DNA of 12,059 bases from Spirochaetales bacterium (lineage in GTDB: Bacteria; Spirochaetota; Spirochaetia; Sphaerochaetales; Sphaerochaetaceae). Positions 5,143 to 12,059 of this stretch are shown piece by piece (position 1 is the first letter of the stretch; each line of letters begins with the position of its first letter). Made by a program: the position numbers and the translations under genes. Under the pieces are notes generated by a model, which saw nothing but the letters and a program-made list of their open reading frames with translations, ran no database searches and was not told where the DNA came from. Location of the stretch: contig JAGBRG010000069.1 of NCBI GenBank assembly GCA_017632495.1, forward strand, positions 1 through 12,059, in the 5' to 3' direction.

Positions 5143-7077
5143 TTACACTTTCTCTTCAGCATCTTCAAACGGCCTTGAGCACGAGTATGCCAGACAGAAA
5201 ATGGCAATATAGTAGATCAGCATGAAGGCGAAATGGAAGAACACGATGTTGCTGAATGCCTTGTAGGCACCGTTGATTATGTCGTACAGCATTAGAAGAA
5301 TCGAGCCAAGGATGACAAGAGGTGGCATCTGGGTGCTTGAAACAACCATGAGCGAGATAATGAGGGCATATACCATGGCGACATATATGAAGTTTCCGGT
5401 ACTTCTTCCGAACAGGAAGATAATCATTGCAAAAGCAAACAGCAGGGCAATCCAACTGATCCAGTGGTAAACGGACAGTCTGCGATAACGCATGTATGCC
5501 ACAGTCAGAATCAGGTGGACCACCATCAGGACGATAAGACCGGGAGTGTGGTTTGCCATGTTGAGAAGCAGGTCTCCTATTGCACACAGGCCGATACACA
5601 CGGCTATGGAAACAAAGAGATCTCTGTTTTTGCCCTTCAGTTCATTGGCTTTTCTGTGCCTGTTCAGACCCCACATGGCCAGACCTATTGAAAGAAGTCC
5701 CATCACAGCTTTTGCGATGCCTCTGGGAATAGGATTCTTGTACAGAAGGAAGAACAGTTCCTCAAGAATCAGACCCACCAACATCAGAGAGAAGACCAAA
5801 AGCGGAATCATACTGAAGCGGTGCTTCATGGCAAGCTTTATGACAAGTACCACAATGATAAGCGCAATGGAGAAGATAAGAACCGGAGCAAGAACTCCCA
5901 TGAGGATTGCGTTTCGCCAATCCACATCCTGAGACTCGTCCATAAGAACCTGAGAAACAAGTCCGGCAGGAAGGTAATCCGAAGAGTCTCCGAAATCAAC
6001 CGCACTTAAAACTTCCGTTTCGACATCGCTGGATACTGCACCGGAATTCGAATACACCAGAGCTTTTTCCTCTTCGTAATAAGTCATGAGACGGATTTCG
6101 TTCTCCGCCACGGCAGTGGTATCGAAATCGATTCTTGCCAGAACCAAACCGTCACCTACTTCAGAACATTCGTACCAGACAAAGTACTGGACGTCATGGG
6201 GAATTGTAAGCGTTATCTGAGTTCCGTATTTCTTTTCCTCGACAATCTTGATGCCTATCGGACAATCATCATTAAGTCCCACTGTGATTTCGTCATTCTT
6301 AAGCTGCGCGACCGTGCTGCCTGTTTCGTCCGTGACGGTAAGCTCATAGCTATCCGATCCCGGAAGAAGAATGATACGAGAGTACTCTGTATAATCAGTG
6401 AGAACCTGTGAAGGGTCGTCAGATGAGAGCATCCATCCGAGATAGACATCCTGAGTGTGCTCGTGCATCAGATTGGATGCAAATGACGAGTCATAGTTCC
6501 AAGTTGCGGATATATCTCCGCTCTTTGTCAAAGAATCAAGGACGAGCCTGAATATGAAGTTCATCAGCATGGATGCATCTTCCTCGTTATCCTCATTGAC
6601 CAGGTTGCCGTCTTCGGAGAGGTTGGAGAAAGTTCTAAGGATGTTGTTGGGGGATCGGTTCTTGAACATCGAAATCAGACTGTCCTGAACGTATTTAACG
6701 TAGGATTCCTGATCCTTTACGATGGAATCGATATAGCCCAAAAAAGTATGAAGCTGGAAATTCACCGCCTCATTGGCCCAGTATTCCTGCCCGGTGAAGG
6801 CCTTGTATACTTCATTTACCTTACGGGTGCGCTGATAATAATCGCTGTTGGTTTCCTTAAGCGGAGTATTAAAGACTGTGCCGTAACGCTCAAAGCCCCA
6901 GCCCTGAAGCGGCACCTGCGGGACAATGTCGTACTGACCTACGATGCTGAAGATGTTGTTATACAGTCCCGGCATGGGTTCTTTCGTCGTTCTTGGTGTT
7001 GCAAAGAGGTATGCGAAGATGTCTTCCTGCTTGAAAACACCGCAGTCCACAAGTCTTGCAGCAGTGATGTTTCCCAC
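5143..7077 (-). CDS. C-terminal part of frameshifted secreted hydrolase with YhhN-like membrane domain
   Basis: Main part of a gene whose reading frame begins at 7670 and shifts near 7120; the family sequence runs in this frame from about 7119, and the GTG at 7077 is only the first start codon. In the joined 842-residue protein, HIWISGFSRAAA holds nucleophile Ser194, IVGQYDIVPQVP holds Asp248, and HEHTQDVYLGWM supplies the His (403 or 405): a class-3-lipase-like triad. A beta-rich region follows to about residue 585. Nine membrane helices come next (first about 586-615). The last eight resemble YhhN/TMEM86 lysoplasmalogenases: AIGDLLLN (Gly699-Asp700), a His in the next helix (His719), and LYDIINGAY (Asp797) before the final helix. 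The hydrolase should face the periplasm, tethered to the inner membrane. The domain calls are motif-based; the YhhN call is the less certain. Confidence 0.75.
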   Translation of the reverse strand: MGNITAARLVDCGVFKQEDIFAYLFATPRTTKEPMPGLYNNIFSIVGQYDIVPQVPLQGWGFERYGTVFNTPLKETNSDYYQRTRKVNEVYKAFTGQEYWANEAVNFQLHTFLGYIDSIVKDQESYVKYVQDSLISMFKNRSPNNILRTFSNLSEDGNLVNEDNEEDASMLMNFIFRLVLDSLTKSGDISATWNYDSSFASNLMHEHTQDVYLGWMLSSDDPSQVLTDYTEYSRIILLPGSDSYELTVTDETGSTVAQLKNDEITVGLNDDCPIGIKIVEEKKYGTQITLTIPHDVQYFVWYECSEVGDGLVLARIDFDTTAVAENEIRLMTYYEEEKALVYSNSGAVSSDVETEVLSAVDFGDSSDYLPAGLVSQVLMDESQDVDWRNAILMGVLAPVLIFSIALIIVVLVIKLAMKHRFSMIPLLVFSLMLVGLILEELFFLLYKNPIPRGIAKAVMGLLSIGLAMWGLNRHRKANELKGKNRDLFVSIAVCIGLCAIGDLLLNMANHTPGLIVLMVVHLILTVAYMRYRRLSVYHWISWIALLFAFAMIIFLFGRSTGNFIYVAMVYALIISLMVVSSTQMPPLVILGSILLMLYDIINGAYKAFSNIVFFHFAFMLIYYIAIFCLAYSCSRPFEDAEEKV

Positions 7078-7670
7078 CGCTGCGGCGCGGCTGAAACCGG
7101 AGATCCAGATATGATTCTGCCCTGGATGTTCGCCCTTCCGATGTAGCCGAAGATTCTGTTGAAAACAAGATGGGCTGCGCTTGCAAAACCCTCATGCTCT
7201 GTTCCGTTTCCTACTGTAAAGTTTGAAAGCCACTCGTTTGCATAACCGCCGCCGCAGATTCCTACGGCAATCAGGGTATAATCACCGCTTTTATCTTTTA
7301 CTTTCTTGCTTCCTATCAGCGATGCAACAGTATACAGCGACGGGTCCTTGTCATAATCGTCCTGATGGATATTCGTAAAACCGCAGGCTGTGAGGAACTT
7401 TTGAGCATATTCCTGAGCATCTATCACTTCATCAGCATATACCGGTCTGAATGCCGAAAGAGCAAGACCCAGGCTTGCCTGGGCCAGCTTGTGGTTGTAT
7501 TGGGTCGATTTTCCATTGAAGTAGGAATCCTCATACTGGACTACGAACGTCGATTCTGTTCTGGATGTTATGGCATTGGATGTGACAGTAACATCAAAGG
7601 CAAACGTACCCTGAATCAGAAACAAAACTAAAATCAATGATATCAGCGAAAACTTGGCAAACGGCTTCAA
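6939..7670 (-). CDS. N-terminal part of the frameshifted secreted alpha/beta hydrolase
   Basis: Starts at TTG (7670) with a signal peptide (KFSLISLILVLFLIQGTFA, cleavage near residue 24); no ATG is available, and GAGG lies about 9 bases upstream. Residues 25-184 are the first half of an alpha/beta-hydrolase: AQASLGLALSAF, an AQEYAQKFLTACGF helix, YTLIAVGICGG (strand and oxyanion region), and GFASAAHLVFNRIFGYI, the helix before the nucleophile strand. From residue 185 this frame is out of register (IISGSPVSAAPQ) and runs as nonsense to 6939, while the neighbouring frame continues with HIWISGFSRAAA. As encoded, the product would lack the nucleophile and all membrane helices. A promoter lies at 7698-7726. 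Confidence 0.75.
   Translation of the reverse strand: MKPFAKFSLISLILVLFLIQGTFAFDVTVTSNAITSRTESTFVVQYEDSYFNGKSTQYNHKLAQASLGLALSAFRPVYADEVIDAQEYAQKFLTACGFTNIHQDDYDKDPSLYTVASLIGSKKVKDKSGDYTLIAVGICGGGYANEWLSNFTVGNGTEHEGFASAAHLVFNRIFGYIGRANIQGRIISGSPVSAAPQRWETSLLQDLWTAVFSSRKTSSHTSLQHQERRKNPCRDCITTSSAS
7117..7124 (-). other. Single-base frameshift splitting the hydrolase gene
   Basis: In the minus-strand reading ATC CAG GGC AGA ATC, one extra G in the GGG run (7122-7120) would give ATC CAG GGG CAG AAT CAT ATC TGG and restore one open frame from 7670 to 5143. The flanking sequence is not a classical slippery heptamer, so a recent mutation or an assembly error fits better than programmed frameshifting. 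Confidence 0.8.
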
Positions 7671-7694
7671 GACCCTAACCCTCTTTTTAACGCT

Positions 7695-7722
7695 TTGATA
7701 ATACTATAAACACAAACATTAT
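7695..7722 (+). promoter_or_regulatory. Divergent promoter of the DUF2974 hydrolase operon
   Basis: TTGATA (7695-7700) is followed after 16 bases by CATTAT (7717-7722), giving a leader of about 40 bases. It occupies the same bases as the opposite promoter, so the two would compete for polymerase. Confidence 0.45.
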
Positions 7723-7726
7723 TGAA
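7698..7726 (-). promoter_or_regulatory. Promoter of the secreted hydrolase gene
   Basis: On the minus strand TTCAAT (7726-7721) is followed after 17 bases by TATTAT (7703-7698), leaving a leader of about 20 bases. The -35 match is poor and the -10 good. Confidence 0.5.
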
Positions 7727-7768
7727 ACCTTTTTTGTTTGGGGCCATACTCAAAAACGGAGCAGGAAA

Positions 7769-8890
7769 ATGAACAACGCACTTGACTATGTTTTGTGGAG
7801 AGGAGACCTTGCCCTATCGGTCGACGGATTCAACGAAGTGGACATGCTTTTATTCTCAGAGCTTGTCTATGCACCGATTGAAAACTACTCAAGATCATTC
7901 TGTTCAGATGCTGGCAAAGGCCCGGATCTTCTCTCAATCCTGAAGGATGTCTACCCCGCCCCTCTTCCAAAGCGCACAAGCTATGTCTTTCAGCCGCGCT
8001 ATGACCTTTGGAACATGATGCCGACACGTCGGCGCTTTGCAGAAGTCAGGCTTGACCGTTTTTCATCGAACTTCGAGCCGGAAAACGACAAGCAGTTTGC
8101 AGCCGCAATCTTCTGCTGCCTCTTTGGAAAGGAGAAGATTGCCGTTGTAGCATACAGGGGAACAGATGCCACAGTCACAGGCTGGAGAGAAGACTTTGAC
8201 ATGGCCTATAAATCCCCCATCCCAGCCCAAAGTGATGCCGTATCTTTTCTGAACGAGGCATTAAAGAGCGGTTATGACAAAATCTATGTCTGCGGTCACA
8301 GTAAGGGTGGAAACCTTGCAATGTATGCCGGGGCATTCTGTTCAAAGCCTGAAGACTTATCAGAAATCTACAGCTTCGACGGCCCGGGACTTTCGGATGA
8401 CATAATAAGATCCGATATCTGGAAAAAGGTCAGTTCAAAGATTCACTCCTACATTCCCGAGTCATCGATAATCGGACTTCTGATGGGACACAGCGGCACG
8501 CCCGTGATTGTCAAAAGTGACAGCAAGACCATAATGCAGCACAACCCGTTCTACTGGCATGTAATGGGAGGCTCGTTTGTCCGAAGCGAGGACACGACCC
8601 TTTCCAGCCAATTTCTGGACGAGACACTACATGAATTTCTTTCTGACTGCACCCTTGAGCAGAAGGAGATTCTGGTCAAGACCACATTCGAAATCGTCCA
8701 GGTATCCGAAGCCGTCAGGGTCAGGGACATTCCCAAGGGCCTGGCCATGAGGATTCCAAAGGTTAAAAAGACCATATCCTCAATTTCCAAGGAAGACAGA
8801 GAGGTCGTTGGCGAGGTTCTTAGAATTCTTGCAGGTTCCGGAAGCCGCACGGCAAAGCTATTGATGGAAAAGAAGGTTTTAAAGAGCTGA
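7769..8890 (+). CDS. DUF2974 (Mbeg1-like) alpha/beta hydrolase
   Basis: The 373 residues belong to a lipase-like family of unknown substrate. The N-terminal family signature is clear (YVLWRGDLALSVDGFNEVDMLLFSEL, residues 7-32). The core has VVAYRGTDATVTGWREDF (residues 127-143, strand, oxyanion loop and a conserved WxEDF), KIYVCGHSKGGNLAMY with nucleophile Ser178, YSFDGPGLS with Asp204, and QHNPFYWH with conserved His258. The C-terminal 100 residues are charged and helical. No signal peptide or membrane helix is seen, so it is cytoplasmic. The ATG at 7769 has GGAG seven bases upstream. It is followed after 16 bases by the CmpB-like gene and faces the secreted hydrolase gene. Esterase activity on lipids is a family-level guess, not shown. 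Confidence 0.88.
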   Translation: MNNALDYVLWRGDLALSVDGFNEVDMLLFSELVYAPIENYSRSFCSDAGKGPDLLSILKDVYPAPLPKRTSYVFQPRYDLWNMMPTRRRFAEVRLDRFSSNFEPENDKQFAAAIFCCLFGKEKIAVVAYRGTDATVTGWREDFDMAYKSPIPAQSDAVSFLNEALKSGYDKIYVCGHSKGGNLAMYAGAFCSKPEDLSEIYSFDGPGLSDDIIRSDIWKKVSSKIHSYIPESSIIGLLMGHSGTPVIVKSDSKTIMQHNPFYWHVMGGSFVRSEDTTLSSQFLDETLHEFLSDCTLEQKEILVKTTFEIVQVSEAVRVRDIPKGLAMRIPKVKKTISSISKEDREVVGEVLRILAGSGSRTAKLLMEKKVLKS

Positions 8891-8906
8891 GTCTCGGGAG
8901 GACATC

Positions 8907-9662
8907 ATGGAATACTATGTGAATCTTCTGCTTCTGTTTTTCTTTTACTCTTTCGTAGGCTGGTGCATCGAGGTCACGCTGAAGTACTTCCAGTATCACC
9001 GCTTCATAAACAGGGGTTTTCTTGCAGGCCCGTGGCTTCCGATCTATGGTTCAGGCTGCGCTCTGATTACATTCGCAGTGGACAAGCTTTCCATGCTATC
9101 GAGGTATGAGTCCTCGTTCGGCTCTGTTTTCGCAGTCTCGTTTATTCTGTGCGGAGTTCTTGAGTACAGTGCAAGCTACTTCATGGAAAAGCGCTTTCAC
9201 GCAAGGTGGTGGGACTACAGCCAAAAGCCGATGAACCTTCACGGAAGAATCTGGATCGGGAATCTCATGCTGTTCGGTTTGGGCGGAATGATGGTCTATA
9301 AGATCACTAACCCCATGGTTTTGAGGCTTTTCATCAAAATCAGTATACTGACCAGAACATATGTGGCCTTAGGACTCAGCGCCCTGTTTGTCACCGACTA
9401 CATCATTTCACACTTTGTTCTAAAATTGGTCAAAGACAGCGTCGAAAAGAGCGAGGCTGACAACACGGAGGAAATCGGAAAGGAAGTTCGCAGGATGCTT
9501 TCGGACAAGAGCCTTTTTGCAAGACGTTTTGCCAATGCCTACCCTGAGGTGATTTACCGGACCGAGAAGGTAAAGAAGAGACTTGAGGCAATAAGAGCAG
9601 AAGCCGAAAGGATGATGAAGGAAGCTGAAGAGAAGATAAAAAGCAAAAGGCAGCCGAAGTGA
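8907..9662 (+). CDS. CmpB-type putative ABC transporter permease (PF06541)
   Basis: Membrane protein of 251 residues matching the ABC_trans_CmpB family, which is called a permease by annotation although its role is unproven. Signatures: FYSFVGWCIEVTLKY at residues 13-27, NRGFLAGPWLPIYGSG at 35-50, EYSASYFMEKRFHARWWDYS at 86-105, and NLHGRIWIGNLMLFG at 110-124. About five membrane helices are visible, the last near 151-175. After residue 175 comes a soluble tail ending in a charged coiled coil (KKRLEAIRAEAERMMKEAEE). GGGAGG lies 5 bases before the ATG. It is co-transcribed with the DUF2974 hydrolase. No ATPase partner is nearby on this strand, so transport is not supported by context. Confidence 0.88.
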   Translation: MEYYVNLLLLFFFYSFVGWCIEVTLKYFQYHRFINRGFLAGPWLPIYGSGCALITFAVDKLSMLSRYESSFGSVFAVSFILCGVLEYSASYFMEKRFHARWWDYSQKPMNLHGRIWIGNLMLFGLGGMMVYKITNPMVLRLFIKISILTRTYVALGLSALFVTDYIISHFVLKLVKDSVEKSEADNTEEIGKEVRRMLSDKSLFARRFANAYPEVIYRTEKVKKRLEAIRAEAERMMKEAEEKIKSKRQPK

Positions 9663-9671
9663 CTGCCTTTT
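9645..9671. terminator. Bidirectional terminator overlapping the CmpB-like gene's stop
   Basis: AAAAGGCAG (9645-9653) and CTGCCTTTT (9663-9671) are perfect 9-bp arms around a 9-base loop that contains most of the stop codon. On the plus strand the hairpin ends in TTTTAC; on the minus strand it ends in TTTTGCTTTTT. It can therefore end both convergent operons. Confidence 0.82.
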
Positions 9672-9690
9672 ACTTTGAAAAACGGATTGC

Positions 9691-10803
9691 TCAGCTAAGA
9701 GTGAGCGTTCCCTTTCCGATGTTCTTTGTACTCTCTTTGTCGAACAGAATAATTCCGTCGCCTTCGATTGAGTAGCTCATCGTGCTGTTGAGCTTATAGT
9801 CAACGCTTCCGAACTTGACTGAAGTAAGGATGAAGCCGTCCACATCAAGTTTGACCGTGGTCTCCATACCTGCAGGAAGAGTTCCGTAGACCTTGGCCTG
9901 TAGTCCCTCTTTCTCAAGGTGGATGAACTCGGGTCTGATTCCTACGACAACATCATCAGTTGAAAGATTTCCAAGGGCTTCCTTGCTCTTGAAAGAGAAT
10001 GTCTTTCCGAAGAAGCTGACCTGGGCAGTCTTGTCTCCTGTGATCTTTCCCTTTGCCTGGATGAAGTTCATCGACGGGTTTCCGACAAAGTCGGCAACGA
10101 AGATGTTGGCCGGGTTCGAGTAGGTTTCCATCGGAGGATCGAACTGCTGAAGTAGGCCGTTCTTGATAAGACAGATTCTTGAAGAAAGAGTCATGGCCTC
10201 AAGCTGGTCATGGGTGACGTAGACGAAGGTCGAATCGGTGTCTGTGTGAAGACGCTTGAGCTCGATACGCATCTCAAGACGAAGCTTTGCATCGAGGTTT
10301 GACAGAGGCTCATCCATGAAAAGTACCTTTGGCTTTGGAGCCAGGGTTCTTGCGATTGCGACTCTCTGCTGCTGACCTCCGGAAAGCTCTGCAGGATAGC
10401 GCTTGTCAAACTCCTCGATCTTGAGCATGGCAAGCATCTCCTTGACGCGCTCGTCGATTTTGGCCTTGGGCCACTTGAGGTTCTCAAGTCCGAATGCGAT
10501 GTTCTGATGGACCGTCATATGGGGCCACAGGGCATAATTCTGAAACAGAAATCCTATGTCTCTCTTTGCAGGCGAGAGGTTGATGTTCTTCTCTGAATCA
10601 AAGACAACCGTATCACCGATTGTGATTCTTCCCTCTGTCGGAGTCTCAAGACCTGCAATCATTCTGAGTGTGGTGGTCTTTCCGCATCCGGAAGGTCCGA
10701 GCAGAATGATGAATTCTCTATCCTCAATGACCATGTTAAGGTCTTCTACAGCTGTGAATTTCTGAAATCTTTTTGTTACGTGTTCAAGTACGATTTTCGG
10801 CAT
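9691..10803 (-). CDS. ABC importer ATPase with TOBE domain (FbpC/PotA-like)
   Basis: ATP-hydrolysing subunit of a binding-protein-dependent importer on the inner face of the membrane. The 370 residues contain Walker A GPSGCGKT (36-43), Q-loop Gln88 (FQNYALWPHMTV), signature LSGGQQQR (140-147), Walker B VLFMDEP (160-166) with catalytic Glu165, D-loop SNLD and H-loop His198 (THDQ). Residues from about 240 on form the TOBE-type regulatory tail (VGIRPEFIHLEKEG). Its stop is followed by a bidirectional terminator, so it is the last gene of its operon. The permease gene ends one base before its ATG, and GGAGG lies 8 bases upstream. The pairing with an FbpB-like double permease suggests an Fe3+, phosphonate or similar small-anion importer rather than a sugar system; the substrate is unresolved without the binding protein. 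Confidence 0.93.
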   Translation of the reverse strand: MPKIVLEHVTKRFQKFTAVEDLNMVIEDREFIILLGPSGCGKTTTLRMIAGLETPTEGRITIGDTVVFDSEKNINLSPAKRDIGFLFQNYALWPHMTVHQNIAFGLENLKWPKAKIDERVKEMLAMLKIEEFDKRYPAELSGGQQQRVAIARTLAPKPKVLFMDEPLSNLDAKLRLEMRIELKRLHTDTDSTFVYVTHDQLEAMTLSSRICLIKNGLLQQFDPPMETYSNPANIFVADFVGNPSMNFIQAKGKITGDKTAQVSFFGKTFSFKSKEALGNLSTDDVVVGIRPEFIHLEKEGLQAKVYGTLPAGMETTVKLDVDGFILTSVKFGSVDYKLNSTMSYSIEGDGIILFDKESTKNIGKGTLTLS

Positions 10804-10804
10804 A

Positions 10805-12059
10805 TCAATTTCCTCCCACTCCCTTGTCGATACTTGCTCCGGTCAACTTGTTGACGACGAACTGAATGATCAGAACGACGACGATTATAAGAAGGTTGAC
10901 CGCGTTACTGGACTGCGTAAGTCCTGTTCTGCTGTACTCCTGCAGCATGCTGGTGGCCAGTGTCTGGAAGCTCGGAACAAGCAGTACGAACAATGACAAC
11001 TCTCTCATACAGGAGATGAACGGCAACAGATAGCCGCTGATGAAACTTGACTTCTGAATCGGGAACAGGATTCTGGTCATTCTCTTGAACCAAGGCACTC
11101 CGATGACTATTGCAGCCTCCTCTATTTCTCCGGAAAGCTGGAGCATGGCGCTTGTTCCTGTTCTGGAAGCAAACGGCATGAACTTGATCGATCCGACAAG
11201 AATCAGAAGGATGAAGGAGCCGTCAAGCCACGTAAAGCCCTTTGTATATGACAGGGCAAGGTATACGGCACCGAAGCTCATTGACGGAATCAGATAAGGC
11301 AAAAACGCAAGGTTCGATACAATCGTTGCCGCCCTGCTTCCGCGCTTTCTGGCAACGGCATAGCCTATCAGGATTCCGAAGGTTCCTGCTATTGCCGAGA
11401 CAATCAAGGACAGAAGGAGGCTTCGTCCAAGGGCCTTCCACATGAACAGACTCCTGAGAATTCCTATGGTATCACCCTTGCTGCTGCCCTCAAACGGTTC
11501 GGATGAGAACCAGTATCTGAGAGTCAGTGTAGAGTAATCTCCCGGCACCTCAAGAAGACTTTCGGCTGCGAATGAGAACATAGGAACTATTGCAAAGAAT
11601 CCGACAAGAATCAGAAGAACCACGGTAATGGGGGCTCTTGCCTTACCAAGCTTCACAAGTGAAACCTGGCCGGATTTTCCGGTGACGGTTGTGAAGGATT
11701 TTCTGCTTCCTGTGATGTAGTTGTTCACTGTGAGAATCACAATCGAAAACAGCATCAGGATGATGGCAAGAACATAACCCTGGCCCTTTGTGAATCCTGT
11801 GTTGATCAGGCTTCTTAACTGGACGGAATTGGCTATGAAGTTGTTTCCGCTGTTAATCGAGCTCTTGTTCAGGAAGAACGGAACGGTGAAGCTTGAGATA
11901 CTGCTTGAGAAGACAAGCAGGACGGTTGATACCAGAGCAGGCAGCACGATCGGAAGAGTTACACGGTACAGAATCTTGAACCTGCTTGCCTTAAGAACGG
12001 TGGCCGCTTCCTCAAGGTTTGCGTCCATGTTGCGCAGAATTCCTCCGATGAGGATGTAG
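10805..12059 (-). CDS. FbpB-like double-domain ABC permease, N-terminus cut off
   Basis: Inner-membrane channel subunit in which two binding-protein-dependent transport domains are fused, as in FbpB/SfuB iron(III) permeases. The frame stays open past the right edge (YILIGGILRNMDAN), so the start is missing; about 418 codons are visible of a usual 500-560. Two ATPase-contacting EAA loops are present: LEEAATVLKASRFKILYRVT near the cut end and EEAAIVIGVPWFKRMTRILF in the second half. Between them lie the last helices of domain one, a polar linker (residues SRKSFTTVTGKSGQ), and the first helix of domain two (ITVVLLILVGFFAIVPMF). It ends one base before the ATPase start, so the two are translationally coupled. 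The binding-protein gene is probably just beyond the window edge. Confidence 0.92.
   Translation of the reverse strand, partial: YILIGGILRNMDANLEEAATVLKASRFKILYRVTLPIVLPALVSTVLLVFSSSISSFTVPFFLNKSSINSGNNFIANSVQLRSLINTGFTKGQGYVLAIILMLFSIVILTVNNYITGSRKSFTTVTGKSGQVSLVKLGKARAPITVVLLILVGFFAIVPMFSFAAESLLEVPGDYSTLTLRYWFSSEPFEGSSKGDTIGILRSLFMWKALGRSLLLSLIVSAIAGTFGILIGYAVARKRGSRAATIVSNLAFLPYLIPSMSFGAVYLALSYTKGFTWLDGSFILLILVGSIKFMPFASRTGTSAMLQLSGEIEEAAIVIGVPWFKRMTRILFPIQKSSFISGYLLPFISCMRELSLFVLLVPSFQTLATSMLQEYSRTGLTQSSNAVNLLIIVVVLIIQFVVNKLTGASIDKGVGGN

Noticed and set aside
5492..5932. 146-codon open frame on the plus strand
   Set aside because: It is antisense to the membrane helices of the YhhN-like domain and has no independent support.
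7110..7130. Programmed -1 ribosomal frameshift site
   Set aside because: The sequence CAGGGCAGA is not a slippery X XXY YYZ heptamer, and I saw no obvious downstream stem-loop or upstream Shine-Dalgarno stimulator.

Overview
The window comes from an anaerobic, probably diderm bacterium. Nine loci are visible: three metabolic genes, two ABC-transporter loci cut by the window edges, a small envelope protein, and a cluster of predicted lipid or ester hydrolases and membrane proteins. A gut spirochaete (Treponema or Sphaerochaeta-like) would fit the pectinesterase, the acetyl-type MetA plus MetY, the small signal-peptide beta-rich protein and the FbpB-like permease. This is inference from gene content; no marker gene is present.

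Left edge, minus strand: a FecCD-type permease (1-785, cut at its C-terminus) has its own promoter, which lies inside an inverted repeat. Above it is a methionine/pectin block read leftwards. metA (homoserine O-acetyltransferase, Glu111 type) makes O-acetylhomoserine. metY (O-acetylhomoserine sulfhydrylase) uses it and has its own promoter with a palindrome just downstream. A signal-less pectinesterase overlaps the metY stop by ATGA. Its last 75 residues form a Lar-like zinc-ribbon domain that begins at an internal ATG with a strong Shine-Dalgarno. A seven-unit 9-bp tandem repeat lies in the metA leader.

Middle, minus strand: a 206-residue secreted beta-rich protein (4435-5055) ends in a clear terminator. 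Upstream of it is a gene of about 842 codons (5143-7670) broken by one frameshift near 7120. Read through, it encodes a secreted lipase-like alpha/beta hydrolase with Ser-Asp-His, then a nine-helix membrane part whose last eight helices resemble YhhN/TMEM86 lysoplasmalogenases. It starts at TTG.

Plus strand, from an overlapping divergent promoter region: a cytoplasmic DUF2974 (Mbeg1-like) hydrolase and a CmpB-type (PF06541) membrane protein form a two-gene operon. It ends in a hairpin that overlaps the last stop codon and also serves the convergent operon.

Right edge, minus strand: an ABC importer ATPase and an FbpB-like double permease, cut at its N-terminus. No binding protein is in view.

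The most unusual material is the hydrolase/YhhN-like fusion facing a second hydrolase of related type, possibly a lipid turnover locus, and the pectinesterase/zinc-ribbon joint. No RNA genes, insertion sequences or CRISPR arrays were seen, and no stretch over 300 bases lacks a gene.
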